In this document: in pieces, positions 9,926 to 18,130 of the stretch | How positions within the stretch are numbered: the stretch's first letter is position 1 | How the letters are laid out: every line of letters starts with the position of its first letter | From: Vibrionales bacterium SWAT-3 | GTDB lineage: Bacteria; Pseudomonadota; Gammaproteobacteria; Enterobacterales; Vibrionaceae | Direction: 5' to 3' | Length of the DNA: 58,688 bases | Assembly (NCBI GenBank): GCA_000169995.1 | Contig: AAZW01000029.1 | Location: 1 to 58,688 of the forward strand | The notes under the pieces: generated by a model | The model's input: only the letters and a program-made list of their open reading frames with translations | Databases searched by the model: none | What the model was told of the DNA's origin: nothing | Translations under genes and position numbers: made by a program

Positions 9926-10879
9926 TTAACCTTCTTGCATCTTAAGCAGTACCTTGCCTCTGGTGTGTCCAGTCTCTACCTGCAGATGAGCCGACTGTGC
10001 CTCTTCCAGCGGGTAAATACCTTGAATTTCTGTTTTTAGCAGTCCAACACTCACCATATAAAGCATGGTATCCATTTGCTCTGGGTTAGGTTCCACCAAC
10101 ATACCAGACGCTGTGAAGCCTAAAAGTTTTGCCTTCTCGCAGATTAACTCTGCTGATAGGGTTGGAACGGTAACCACTCTTGCGCCATCCTTCAGGCACT
10201 TCAACGCATCAAGCGCCGTATCGCCCCCCACCAAATCAATCAACACGTTAACATCCGATACACGCTCAGATGCTGGAGCAAATTTATAATTGATAGCATG
10301 GGCACCTAGCGTTGCTAGGTAGTCAAGATTTGCTTCGCTACAAGTGGTGTAAACCTCAGCTTTCGCTGCGACGGCTATTTGAACGGCAATGTGTCCAACG
10401 CCGCCCGCACCCGCTAAGATAAGTACGCGATCACCCTCTTTCACTTCCGCTTTATTGAGCGCTTGTGCCGCCGTTTGGCTAGCTAGAGGGAGAGCAGCTG
10501 CCGCTTCTAACGTTACAGAGTTAGGAATGATGCTCAACGCAGTTTCAGGTACACACACATATTGGCTGTAGCCACCGCCTTGCAATGGGAAGCCGATAAA
10601 GCCCGCCACATTATCACCAACAGTAAAACGCTCAGCCTGTTCGCCTAACGTAACCACTTGCCCCGCGATATCGTAGCCTGGTACCCAAGGTAGGTTCTCT
10701 TTGTTTTGTGCAGCCGCCCAACCGAGCCCGGCTCGAGTTTTAACATCTATCGGATTGACGCCAGAAAAAGAGACCTTAACCACTACTTCGCCCGCTTTAG
10801 GCTCTGGTATTGCACTGGTTTGAAGTACAAGGTTTTCCACCCCACCAAACTCGGTAATCGCTATCTGTCTATTTTCCAT
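9926..10879 (-). CDS. Zinc-independent alcohol dehydrogenase / quinone oxidoreductase (MDR superfamily)
   Basis: NADP-dependent medium-chain reductase of 317 aa. The GroES-like N-terminal domain contains VVKVSFSGVNPIDVKTRAG and VPGYDIAGQV. The Rossmann domain has the dinucleotide loop LAGAGGVGHIAVQIA. The Cys/His ligands of zinc alcohol dehydrogenases are absent, which places it with the quinone-oxidoreductase type. The natural substrate cannot be read from sequence. It is the first gene of the group that continues with yqaA and the M16 protease, and a terminator upstream separates it from oadB. Confidence 0.88.
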   Translation of the reverse strand: MENRQIAITEFGGVENLVLQTSAIPEPKAGEVVVKVSFSGVNPIDVKTRAGLGWAAAQNKENLPWVPGYDIAGQVVTLGEQAERFTVGDNVAGFIGFPLQGGGYSQYVCVPETALSIIPNSVTLEAAAALPLASQTAAQALNKAEVKEGDRVLILAGAGGVGHIAVQIAVAAKAEVYTTCSEANLDYLATLGAHAINYKFAPASERVSDVNVLIDLVGGDTALDALKCLKDGARVVTVPTLSAELICEKAKLLGFTASGMLVEPNPEQMDTMLYMVSVGLLKTEIQGIYPLEEAQSAHLQVETGHTRGKVLLKMQEG

Positions 10880-10916
10880 TTAAACACGTCCCTAATTAGT
10901 TAAAACCTAACGAATA

Positions 10917-10946
10917 AAAGAAAGGGATGCACAAGCATCCCTTCGA
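10917..10946 (-). terminator. Terminator of the oadGAB operon
   Basis: On the minus strand a stem AAGGGATGC, loop TTGT, GCATCCCTT is followed by a T-rich stretch (TCTTTTATT). It lies between the oadB stop and the downstream dehydrogenase start. Confidence 0.85.
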
Positions 10947-11032
10947 CTATAAACCATTTAATAAGGCTAAGTTAACCGCTCATTCGTAAATTGACGACCA
11001 ATTAACGTAACGATACATGACCTAGCTATCCA

Positions 11033-12163
11033 TTAACCGACTAGCGCTAATAGAATACCGGCCGCAACCGCACTACCTAGCACACCTGCTACGTTCGGCC
11101 CCATTGCATGCATCAACAAGAAGTTCTGAGGGTTCGCCTCAAGACCAACCTTATTCACAACACGAGCCGCCATTGGAACCGCTGATACACCAGCAGCACC
11201 AATCAGTGGGTTGATGTCCTCTTTCGAGAAACGGTTTAATAGCTTCGCCATCAACACACCACCCGCAGTACCGATACTGAACGCCACCGCACCTAAGCCA
11301 AGAATACCCAGCGTCTCTAAGTTCAAGAAAGTATCCGCTTGAAGCTTAGAACCAACACCGAGGCCAAGGAAAATAGTCACAACGTTGATCAGTTCGTTTT
11401 GCGCTGTTTTCGATAAACGGTCAACCACGCCCGCTTCACGCATTAAGTTACCCAGACAGAACATACCCACTAGAGGTGTTGCTGAAGGTAGGAACAAAAT
11501 CGTCATCAGTAGTACAGCAAGTGGGAAGAGGATCTTCTCTGCTTTACTAACGTGACGAAGTTGAGCCATCTTAATCTTACGTTCTTCAGGAGACGTTAAC
11601 GCCTTCATGATTGGTGGCTGAATAATAGGAACCAATGCCATGTAGCTATACGCCGCTACTGCAATCGCACCTAAAAGATCAGGAGAGAGTTTACTCGCCA
11701 AGAAGATCGCAGTTGGGCCATCGGCACCACCAATGATCGCAATGGAAGAAGCGTCGGCCATCGAGAATTCCATGCCTGGAATGTAGTTCAGTAAGATCGC
11801 GCCAAAAAGCGTTACGAAGATACCAAACTGAGCCGCAGCCCCTAGCCACAATGTTTTAGGGTTCGCAATCAACGCACCGAAGTCCGTCATCGCACCAACA
11901 CCCATAAAGATCAGCAGTGGGAAAATACCGGTTTCAATACCAATGTAGTAAACGTAGTACAGCAAACCACCTGGATCAGTAAACCCAGCGTTAGGAATGT
12001 TTGCTAATACAGCACCAAAACCAATCGGTAGTAGAAGTAGCGGTTCAAATCCTTTACGAATTGCCAAAAACAACAATAAGCAACCAACCAACATCATACA
12101 GATCTGGCCGAACTCAAAGTTCGCAATCCCTGTTTCAGACCATAAGGTCATCAATCCTTCCAT
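11033..12163 (-). CDS. oadB: Oxaloacetate decarboxylase, beta subunit (Na+ pump)
   Basis: Integral-membrane subunit that decarboxylates carboxybiotin and uses the energy to export Na+. At 376 aa with about nine hydrophobic segments it is full length, and starts MEGLMTLWSETGIANFEFGQ like other Vibrio OadB. The conserved helix GFGAVLANIPNAGFTDPGG and the motif IGGADGPTAIFLASKL (aspartate in the Na+ path) are visible, as is the C-terminal HAMGPNVAGVLGSAVAAG. It is last in the oadG-oadA-oadB operon, 9 bp after oadA, and its 3' terminator follows. Confidence 0.96.
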   Translation of the reverse strand: MEGLMTLWSETGIANFEFGQICMMLVGCLLLFLAIRKGFEPLLLLPIGFGAVLANIPNAGFTDPGGLLYYVYYIGIETGIFPLLIFMGVGAMTDFGALIANPKTLWLGAAAQFGIFVTLFGAILLNYIPGMEFSMADASSIAIIGGADGPTAIFLASKLSPDLLGAIAVAAYSYMALVPIIQPPIMKALTSPEERKIKMAQLRHVSKAEKILFPLAVLLMTILFLPSATPLVGMFCLGNLMREAGVVDRLSKTAQNELINVVTIFLGLGVGSKLQADTFLNLETLGILGLGAVAFSIGTAGGVLMAKLLNRFSKEDINPLIGAAGVSAVPMAARVVNKVGLEANPQNFLLMHAMGPNVAGVLGSAVAAGILLALVG

Positions 12164-12172
12164 GGTACTCCC

Positions 12173-13966
12173 TTACGCCAAGCTTAGTAGTGGAGCGCCT
12201 ACAGTAACTGCATCGCCTTCTTTAACATTCAGTTCTTGAACGATACCACCACGAGCAGCACGAACTTCCGTTTCCATCTTCATTGCTTCTAGGATAAGTA
12301 GAACGTCGCCTTCAGCAACCTCAGCACCCGCCTGAACGTTAACTTTAAAGATGTTCCCCGCAAGAGGAGCTGGTACCGCTTCTGCGTCAGAGGCCGCTAC
12401 CGGTGCAGCTTGTACCGCTTGAGCTGGTTTTGTTGATGGTGCTACTGACGTCAGCTCACCTTGTGGGCCAACTTCTACATCATAAACCTGACCATCCACC
12501 TTCACGCTGTAGCTCTCGATCCCACCAGATACAGGAGCTGGTGCCGCTGCTGCCACAGGAGCCGCTGCTTCTGCCGTTGGCGCTGGTTCAAATGCTTCAG
12601 GATTACGACGGTTCTTAAGGAACTTAAGACCCACTTGTGGGAACAGTGCGTAAGTCAGTACATCATCTACCGTGTCTTCCGCTAGAGAGATACCTTCTGC
12701 TTTTGCTTTTTCTAGCAAATCAGTCGTTAGCTCATCCATTTCAGACTTCAGCAGATCTGCAGGGCGACAAGTGATCGCTTCCGCACCATCCAATACTTTA
12801 GCTTGCAGTTCTGCATCCACTTCAGCAGGAGCTTGACCGTATTCGCCTTTCAATAGACCCGCTGTTTCTTTAGTGATGCTCTTGTAGCGCTCACCCGTTA
12901 GTACGTTAATAACCGCTTGAGTACCAACAATTTGAGAAGTTGGCGTTACCAAAGGAATGTAGCCAAGCTCTTTACGTACGCGAGGGATCTCTTCAAGCAC
13001 CTCATCCATACGATCGGCAGCGCCTTGCTCTTTCAACTGACCTTCCATGTTAGTCAACATGCCACCAGGAACCTGAGCGATCAAGATACGAGAATCAACG
13101 CCTTTCAGTTGGCCTTCCCATTTCGCGTACTTTTTACGAACATCACGGAAGTAAGAAGCGATTGGCTCAATCTGATCCAGCTTAAGATTCGTATCGCGCT
13201 CTGTACCCTCTAACATCGCCACAACCGTTTCAGTTGGTGTGTGACCGTAAGTACAGCTCATAGAAGAAATAGCGGTATCTAGAATATCGATCCCCGCTTC
13301 AACTGCTTTAACTGCTGTTGCTGTAGAAAGACCCGTTGTCGCGTGGCTATGCAGTGCTAGAGGAACATCACACGACGCTTTGATACGTGTAATTAATTCT
13401 TCAGCTTCGTAAGGCTTTAATAAACCTGACATATCTTTGATACATAGTGAATGACAACCTAGGTCCTCTAGACGCTTCGCCAGATCAACCCAAGTATCAG
13501 AGTTGTGAACCGGACTGGTTGTGTAAGACAAGGTACCTTGAGCGTGACCGCCAACATCAATTGTTGCTTTCACCGCTTTCTCAAAGTTACGTACGTCATT
13601 CATCGCATCAAAAATACGGAATACGTCCATGCCGTTCTTATGGGCACGTTCAACAAATTTTTCGACTACGTCATCCGCGTAGTGGCGGTAACCCAACAGG
13701 TTTTGACCACGCAGTAGCATCTGCATTGGTGTGTTTGGCATCGCTTTCTTTAGTTCACGTAGACGCTCCCATGGATCCTCTCCAAGAAAACGAATACACG
13801 AATCAAACGTCGCGCCGCCCCAAGTCTCAAGTGACCAGTAACCGACTTTATCCAGTTCTGCCGCTATTGGCAGCATATCTTCGATACGCATACGAGTAGC
13901 AAATAGTGACTGATGGGCGTCACGAAGTACCACGTCTGTGATAGCTAGTGGTTTAGACATGCTCAT
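12173..13966 (-). CDS. oadA: Oxaloacetate decarboxylase, alpha subunit (biotin carrier)
   Basis: Catalyses carboxyl transfer from oxaloacetate to biotin. The N-terminal TIM-barrel carboxyltransferase begins ITDVVLRDAHQSLFATRMR and contains the metal-binding LHSHATTG region. A conserved middle domain follows, then an Ala/Pro-rich flexible linker around residues 465-485, and a C-terminal biotinyl domain with the acceptor lysine in LILEAMKMETEV. At 597 aa it is complete. MSMSKPLA offers two close ATG starts; an AAGGAG lies upstream. The operon order oadG-oadA-oadB is that of Vibrio and Klebsiella. Confidence 0.97.
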   Translation of the reverse strand: MSMSKPLAITDVVLRDAHQSLFATRMRIEDMLPIAAELDKVGYWSLETWGGATFDSCIRFLGEDPWERLRELKKAMPNTPMQMLLRGQNLLGYRHYADDVVEKFVERAHKNGMDVFRIFDAMNDVRNFEKAVKATIDVGGHAQGTLSYTTSPVHNSDTWVDLAKRLEDLGCHSLCIKDMSGLLKPYEAEELITRIKASCDVPLALHSHATTGLSTATAVKAVEAGIDILDTAISSMSCTYGHTPTETVVAMLEGTERDTNLKLDQIEPIASYFRDVRKKYAKWEGQLKGVDSRILIAQVPGGMLTNMEGQLKEQGAADRMDEVLEEIPRVRKELGYIPLVTPTSQIVGTQAVINVLTGERYKSITKETAGLLKGEYGQAPAEVDAELQAKVLDGAEAITCRPADLLKSEMDELTTDLLEKAKAEGISLAEDTVDDVLTYALFPQVGLKFLKNRRNPEAFEPAPTAEAAAPVAAAAPAPVSGGIESYSVKVDGQVYDVEVGPQGELTSVAPSTKPAQAVQAAPVAASDAEAVPAPLAGNIFKVNVQAGAEVAEGDVLLILEAMKMETEVRAARGGIVQELNVKEGDAVTVGAPLLSLA

Positions 13967-13991
13967 AAACTCCTTTTTAATCCTTTAAATG

Positions 13992-14249
13992 CTACTTAGC
14001 AGTCGACGCACGGTATTGATGAACCGCGGCCGAAATTGCTGCCACTACCTGTGGACTAACAGCTGAAGGGTTTGATTGTGATTTTTGAATTTTTTTAGGT
14101 GCTGCGATCGGCTCTGGTACTTCTTCTGGTACCAGTTTTGACATCAACCGAACGAGGTAAACTAGAATAGTTAGGAAAATAAAGACAACGGACATCCCCG
14201 TTATCATCAGAGTCGCCGCATCTCCTAGCAGGCTTCCAATATTAGTCAT
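13992..14249 (-). CDS. oadG: Oxaloacetate decarboxylase, gamma subunit
   Basis: Small membrane-anchored subunit that binds the alpha and beta subunits and a Zn2+ ion. One N-terminal transmembrane helix (MITGMSVVFIFLTILVYLVRLM) and a Pro/Ala-rich cytoplasmic tail are visible, which is the OadG pattern. The frame is open to 14270, but the ATG at 14249 (MTNIGSLLGDAATL) has a strong AGGAAG six bases upstream and gives the usual length of 85 aa. It is the first gene of the operon. Confidence 0.9.
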   Translation of the reverse strand: MTNIGSLLGDAATLMITGMSVVFIFLTILVYLVRLMSKLVPEEVPEPIAAPKKIQKSQSNPSAVSPQVVAAISAAVHQYRASTAK

Positions 14250-14270
14250 GTTGCTTCCTTTCTTCGTCAT

Positions 14271-14585
14271 CCTGACATATGTACAGGATTTCAGCGAATA
14301 GTGATCCCGACCCTTGGATTATCTCGATTGGTAAAACTTTGTCAATTTTGTTTAAGGTTCTGTTACGGATAACGCACACATTAGGTTAATTATTCGCCTG
14401 TCAGATCACATAAATCTGTCAAATATGTAATTTCCAGAGGATTAAACTGTGACTTAAACGGGGCTTTTCTAAGAAATGATATGAGAAAGGTGGAATAACA
14501 AGGAAGTATTCGATAACCACTTAAAATACAATAAGTTAAACGTTAAGTAATTTTAACATTTTATCAACATTTATGCAGCAAACAT
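14271..14585. other. Intergenic region upstream of oadG
   Basis: No coding potential is visible. On the minus strand it should hold the oadGAB promoter. A TTGACA with a nearby TGTGATCTGACAGG half-palindrome (about 14,400-14,425) could be a promoter/CRP-like site, but spacing and symmetry are too poor to annotate it firmly. Confidence 0.4.
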
Positions 14586-14617
14586 AAAAAAAGGCTCGTA
14601 AAAACGAGGCTTTTTTT
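14586..14617 (-). terminator. Terminator of the tRNA array
   Basis: On the minus strand GCCTCGT, loop TTTT, ACGAGCC is followed by seven T residues. It lies eight bases beyond the 3' CCA of the last tRNA, so it ends the minus-strand tRNA transcript. The plus-strand side also carries a T-run. Confidence 0.92.
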
Positions 14618-14624
14618 AATAATG

Positions 14625-14701
14625 TGGCGCGCTCTGGAGGATTCGAACCTCCGACCGCCTGGTTCGTAGCCAGGTACTCTATCCAGCTGAGCTAAGAGCG
14701 C
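14625..14701 (-). tRNA. tRNA-Arg (anticodon ACG), acceptor variant A
   Basis: 77 nt including an encoded CCA. The acceptor stem GCGCTCT pairs with AGAGCGC, the anticodon loop is CTACGAA, and the T arm is GGAGG TTCGAAT CCTCC. It is the last tRNA of the array. The ACG anticodon is converted to ICG by TadA and reads CGU/CGC/CGA. Confidence 0.98.
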
Positions 14702-14758
14702 ACGGTTTTCGATATCAGTATTCCCAATATCAGGAGTTCACAAGGAAACCCTAAATAA

Positions 14759-14835
14759 TGGCGCGTCCTGGAGGATTCGAACCTCCGACCGCCTGGTTCG
14801 TAGCCAGGTACTCTATCCAGCTGAGCTAAGGACGC
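14759..14835 (-). tRNA. tRNA-Arg (anticodon ACG), acceptor variant B
   Basis: 77 nt with encoded CCA. The body equals its neighbours, but the acceptor stem is GCGTCCT paired with AGGACGC. The two changed positions on each side compensate, so the stem stays perfect. Confidence 0.98.
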
Positions 14836-14892
14836 ACGGTTTTCGATATCAGTATTCCCAATATCAGGAGTTCACAAGGAAACCCTAAATAG

Positions 14893-14969
14893 TGGCGCGT
14901 CCTGGAGGATTCGAACCTCCGACCGCCTGGTTCGTAGCCAGGTACTCTATCCAGCTGAGCTAAGGACGC
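14893..14969 (-). tRNA. tRNA-Arg (anticodon ACG), acceptor variant B
   Basis: 77 nt with encoded CCA and acceptor GCGTCCT/AGGACGC. Starts 134 bp from the previous copy, the step of the tandem repeat. Confidence 0.98.
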
Positions 14970-15027
14970 GCAGTTTTCGATATTGGTATTCCCAATATCA
15001 GGGGTTCATAAAAGAAACCCTAAATAG

Positions 15028-15104
15028 TGGCGCGCTCTGGAGGATTCGAACCTCCGACCGCCTGGTTCGTAGCCAGGTACTCTATCCAGCTGAGCTAAGA
15101 GCGC
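15028..15104 (-). tRNA. tRNA-Arg (anticodon ACG), acceptor variant A
   Basis: 77 nt with encoded CCA and acceptor GCGCTCT/AGAGCGC. The flanking spacer matches those of the neighbouring repeats. Confidence 0.98.
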
Positions 15105-15161
15105 ACGGTTTTCGATATCAGTATTCCCAATATCAGGAGTTCACAAGGAAACCCTAAATAG

Positions 15162-15238
15162 TGGCGCGTCCTGGAGGATTCGAACCTCCGACCGCCTGGT
15201 TCGTAGCCAGGTACTCTATCCAGCTGAGCTAAGGACGC
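15162..15238 (-). tRNA. tRNA-Arg (anticodon ACG), acceptor variant B
   Basis: 77 nt with encoded CCA and acceptor GCGTCCT/AGGACGC. This is the upstream-most copy with the standard spacer on its 3' side; its 5' spacer is a diverged version. Confidence 0.98.
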
Positions 15239-15317
15239 ACGGTTTTGATATTAATTCTCGACGAACGATTTATCAATATCGGGATTCACATTCTTATTAG
15301 AAGCAAACCCAAAATAG

Positions 15318-15394
15318 TGGCGCGCTCTGGAGGATTCGAACCTCCGACCGCCTGGTTCGTAGCCAGGTACTCTATCCAGCTGAGCTAAGAGCGC
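15318..15394 (-). tRNA. tRNA-Arg (anticodon ACG), acceptor variant A
   Basis: 77 nt with encoded CCA and acceptor GCGCTCT/AGAGCGC. The spacers on both sides differ from the 134-bp repeats. Confidence 0.98.
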
Positions 15395-15447
15395 ACAGGT
15401 TTTAGTATCAACTTAGCCAATACGAGGATCAACAGACCCTTAAATAG

Positions 15448-15524
15448 TGGCGCGTCCTGGAGGATTCGAACCTCCGACCGCCTGGTTCGTAGCCAGGTAC
15501 TCTATCCAGCTGAGCTAAGGACGC
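15448..15524 (-). tRNA. tRNA-Arg (anticodon ACG), acceptor variant B
   Basis: 77 nt with encoded CCA and acceptor GCGTCCT/AGGACGC. It follows the first tRNA-Ser/tRNA-Arg alternation of the array in transcription order. Confidence 0.98.
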
Positions 15525-15612
15525 ACGGTGTTCATTCATTAAGAATGAAGTTGTGAAATATATCACATTCTTCTTGCTACGAAGAAAAAAAAGGCCATCG
15601 GCCTGTAATGAA

Positions 15613-15705
15613 TGGCGGTGAGGGAGGGATTCGAACCCTCGATGCAGCTACAAACCACATACTCCCTTAGCAGGGGAGCGCCTTCGGCCACTCGGCCACC
15701 TCACC
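15613..15705 (-). tRNA. tRNA-Ser (anticodon GCT)
   Basis: 93 nt with encoded CCA and the long variable arm of serine tRNAs. The anticodon loop reads CTGCTAA and the acceptor GGTGAGG pairs with CCTCACC. The D loop contains GAGTGG, where the other serine copy has GAGAGG. A short T-rich hairpin-like stretch lies between it and the next Arg gene. Confidence 0.98.
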
Positions 15706-15749
15706 TAATTCATTATTCTCACATCACTTACAAGTAAGAGAAGAGAGAA

Positions 15750-15826
15750 TGGCGCGTCCTGGAGGATTCGAACCTCCGACCGCCTGGTTCGTAGCCAGGT
15801 ACTCTATCCAGCTGAGCTAAGGACGC
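15750..15826 (-). tRNA. tRNA-Arg (anticodon ACG), acceptor variant B
   Basis: 77 nt with encoded CCA and acceptor GCGTCCT/AGGACGC. It lies between the two tRNA-Ser genes. Confidence 0.98.
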
Positions 15827-15869
15827 ACATTTACATTGTCTAAGTTGCTAACTTTAGACTCGCAAGAAA

Positions 15870-15962
15870 TGGCGGTGAGGGAGGGATTCGAACCCTCGAT
15901 GCAGCTACAAACCACATACTCCCTTAGCAGGGGAGCGCCTTCGGCCTCTCGGCCACCTCACC
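15870..15962 (-). tRNA. tRNA-Ser (anticodon GCT), first gene of the array
   Basis: 93 nt with encoded CCA and long variable arm. It is the promoter-proximal tRNA; a consensus sigma-70 promoter ends 15 bp upstream of its 5' end. Confidence 0.98.
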
Positions 15963-15977
15963 GTCTTGCGGAGGCAC

Positions 15978-16005
15978 ATATTACGTTTTACCGAAAATAT
16001 GTCAA
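15978..16005 (-). promoter_or_regulatory. Sigma-70 promoter of the tRNA array
   Basis: On the minus strand TTGACA (16,000-16,005) and TAATAT (15,978-15,983) are separated by 16 bp. The sequence after the -10 box is GC-rich (GTGCCTCCGC), like the discriminators of stringently controlled stable-RNA promoters. It is the only strong promoter seen for the ten tRNAs. Confidence 0.85.
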
Positions 16006-16039
16006 ACACTTTATTGAAAAAAATTGGACAAAAACACTC

Positions 16040-16394
16040 AACCGTTTGCTATTTAATCAAAGCGCTTGCAATTTGAACTTATAACATCAAAAGCGCGCTT
16101 TTTCCCTTAAAAATTAAGGCGAAAGATTGGCAATAATAAACCGCTAAAAACAATTATCTGATTTCTCCAGCAGCAAGTGCTACCGCTGGATGAACAATAC
16201 TACGGGATGCGTATTTGCGCTATAGGGGAAGCCAATAAATCTTGAAGTGTGGCAAAGAAATTTCACCGTCCGCTATCACACCCAGCCATTACCAATAGCA
16301 CCTAACTTGGTGAAGTGTTCATTCTGTAAAATCAAAACAAACACGTTATCCGATGAACCAATATTTCGACATCGAATTACCATTCCTCAAGATC
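16040..16394. other. Intergenic region between tRNA array and csrA
   Basis: No supported gene. The plus-strand open frames here have no ribosome-binding site and no recognisable protein features. A short imperfect hairpin (CCAGCAGCAAGTGCTACCGCTGG, near 16,167-16,190) is visible, but I cannot assign it a role. Confidence 0.5.
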
Positions 16395-16419
16395 AAAAAA
16401 AGCTAGCAGTAATGCTAGC
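16395..16419 (-). terminator. Terminator of csrA
   Basis: Minus-strand stem GCTAGCA, loop TTAC, TGCTAGC followed by seven T residues, 20 bp downstream of the csrA stop. Confidence 0.92.
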
Positions 16420-16438
16420 CTCTTCTCTACGCAAAGTA

Positions 16439-16636
16439 TTAGTAGTTGCCAGATGCAACGTTACCATTACCTTTTTCAGCTTGAATGCGCATGTAGATCT
16501 CTTCACGGTGAACAGATACTTCTTTAGGTGCGTTAACACCAATACGTACTTGGTTACCTTTAACACCTAGTACAGTAACTGTTACTTCATCACCAATCAT
16601 CAGTGTTTCGCCAACGCGGCGAGTCAAAATTAGCAT
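16439..16636 (-). CDS. csrA: Carbon storage regulator CsrA
   Basis: Dimeric RNA-binding post-transcriptional regulator that binds GGA motifs in mRNA leaders and is titrated by CsrB-type small RNAs. It controls carbon flux, motility and virulence in Vibrio. The 65-aa sequence MLILTRRVGETLMIGDEV ... VRIGVNAPKEVSVHREEIY is a textbook CsrA with the RNA-contact residues at both termini. The ATG at 16636 follows AAGGAGC. Gene order lysC-csrA-tRNA array is conserved in Vibrio. Confidence 0.98.
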   Translation of the reverse strand: MLILTRRVGETLMIGDEVTVTVLGVKGNQVRIGVNAPKEVSVHREEIYMRIQAEKGNGNVASGNY

Positions 16637-16728
16637 TCTTTGCTCCTTGAGTAATCTCTAAATTTATCTAGCTACGAGAGCATTATCCAACAAAAGTTAT
16701 ATTTTCGTAAACTATCGATTGAGTTTAT

Positions 16729-17916
16729 TTAACCAAAATGCACTTCTTTTTGGGGATAACCCTGCTTTTCACGCGCTACGATGTATGCATTATGTAATAT
16801 GTTAGCGGCCGTATCGACTTGCGTTGGTGATATCACCAAAGTTAAAGACTGCTGCTGCAATAAGTGATGCTGTACATCAATTTCGCCTTCAGACAACAAT
16901 CCATGTGAACTGACCACAATTTCTTGTGTTCGGCTTCCTACCACAGTTAACAAACTAACCTGTTCACTATTACGGATTTTCTCATCAAAAACTAGTTTTA
17001 ATTTGGCACTTATGTCTTGTTTAATAATGAGTGCTGCCCGTTCTGTTCCCTCGATCACACTACAGACTTCAATTCCTAACAGTTGGCAATGCGATAAGAA
17101 AGAATCTAGGTCCTCATTCAAACACTCGATACGCACCATATCTCTTTGGATAGCGAGGCCAGAAATATCATTCAAACACTGGTCGCCAGCAATCAATGTA
17201 CCCTCGCCTTCTTCAAAGCTTGAAAGCACTCGCAATGGCACATTGTGTTGCCACGCGTACTGCACGCACGGAAGGTGCAATACCTTAGCACCACGACGAG
17301 CCATCTCTTCCATCGATGGAAAGTCTAAGGTATCTAACTTCTTCGAATGTTTAACAACGCGAGGGTCACACGAGTAAACGCCATCAACATCAGTATAGAT
17401 CTGGCACTCTTTAGCTTGAAGGGCGCCAGCTAACGCAACCGCTGTGGTATCGGAACCACCACGGCCTAATGTCGTAATGTCGCCTTTAGCGTTCATACCT
17501 TGAAAGCCAGCCACAATCACAATCTGATTGTCGTCTAACAAGGTTTGAATAGGAGTAGTATCAATACGCTCGATCGTCGCATTGTTATGATTAGAATCGG
17601 TGTGAATACCAGCTTGATAGCCCGTCATCGATGTCGCTTCATAACCTAACTTGTGCAGCGTCATCGCCAACAGTGCCATGGAAACTTGTTCTCCAGCCGT
17701 TAACAACACATCCAATTCTCTAGCATTTGGTACGCTATCGATTTGAGTGGCTAAGTTAACCAACCGATTCGTTTCACCTGACATAGCAGAGACCACAACC
17801 ACAACCTGATTGCCTTCATTTTTCGCTTCAATGATTTTCTCTGCTACATGTTGGATTCTTTCTATTGAACCCACCGACGTTCCGCCAAACTTCTGCACGA
17901 TAAGAGGCATTTTCAC
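16729..17916 (-). CDS. lysC: Aspartate kinase
   Basis: Phosphorylates aspartate, the first step to lysine, threonine, methionine and diaminopimelate. At 395 aa it is a monofunctional aspartokinase. The N-terminal kinase core begins IVQKFGGTSVGSIERI and contains TTLGRGGSDTTAVALA; two C-terminal ACT domains are expected for allosteric control. Starts are GTG 17916 (MKMPLIVQK) or ATG 17910 (MPLIVQK); a GAGG lies four bases before the GTG, so both are plausible. It lies 92 bp before csrA and after alaS in the same direction, but two terminators separate it from alaS. No lysine-riboswitch structure is visible upstream. Confidence 0.93.
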   Translation of the reverse strand: MKMPLIVQKFGGTSVGSIERIQHVAEKIIEAKNEGNQVVVVVSAMSGETNRLVNLATQIDSVPNARELDVLLTAGEQVSMALLAMTLHKLGYEATSMTGYQAGIHTDSNHNNATIERIDTTPIQTLLDDNQIVIVAGFQGMNAKGDITTLGRGGSDTTAVALAGALQAKECQIYTDVDGVYSCDPRVVKHSKKLDTLDFPSMEEMARRGAKVLHLPCVQYAWQHNVPLRVLSSFEEGEGTLIAGDQCLNDISGLAIQRDMVRIECLNEDLDSFLSHCQLLGIEVCSVIEGTERAALIIKQDISAKLKLVFDEKIRNSEQVSLLTVVGSRTQEIVVSSHGLLSEGEIDVQHHLLQQQSLTLVISPTQVDTAANILHNAYIVAREKQGYPQKEVHFG

Positions 17917-17989
17917 CCGTCCTCACCTTCCCAAGACCAATGTCTATATATGACAAAAAAACACACGCTCCGCGTCATGGCGAAGCAAT

Positions 17990-18035
17990 AAAAAATTAAC
18001 CAAGAAGTGTAACGCTGACATTAAACTTCTTGGTT
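17990..18035 (-). terminator. Second terminator-like hairpin between alaS and lysC
   Basis: Minus-strand stem AACCAAGAAGT (17,998-18,008 and 18,025-18,035) with a 16-nt loop, followed by AATTTTTTA. It lies downstream of the alaS terminator and 74 bp upstream of the lysC start. It could be a backup terminator or an attenuator in a lysC leader. The next hairpin, TCTCAA...TTGAGA, sits just upstream. Confidence 0.7.
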
Positions 18036-18080
18036 AATCTCAATCAAACCTGGTTGAGACACTCTTCCAATAGGCAAAAT

Positions 18081-18113
18081 AAAAGATGCCCAATCAACTG
18101 ATTGGGCATCTTT
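18081..18113 (-). terminator. Terminator of alaS
   Basis: Minus-strand perfect stem AAAGATGCCCAATCA, loop GT, complement, then CTTTTA. It begins 18 bp after the alaS stop codon. Confidence 0.9.
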
Positions 18114-18130
18114 GTGTCAATTACTTAAGC

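Noticed and set aside
14625..15830. CRISPR-like regular repeats
   Set aside because: The period of about 134 bp and the repeat content are tRNA-Arg genes with similar spacers, not short repeats with unique spacers.
15836..16570. Plus-strand open frames of 80-110 codons over and after the tRNA array
   Set aside because: They cross tRNA genes or run antisense to csrA and lack ribosome-binding sites and protein-like features.
17917..18080. Lysine riboswitch upstream of lysC
   Set aside because: The region is too short and has simple hairpins only; none of the conserved lysine-riboswitch core could be traced.
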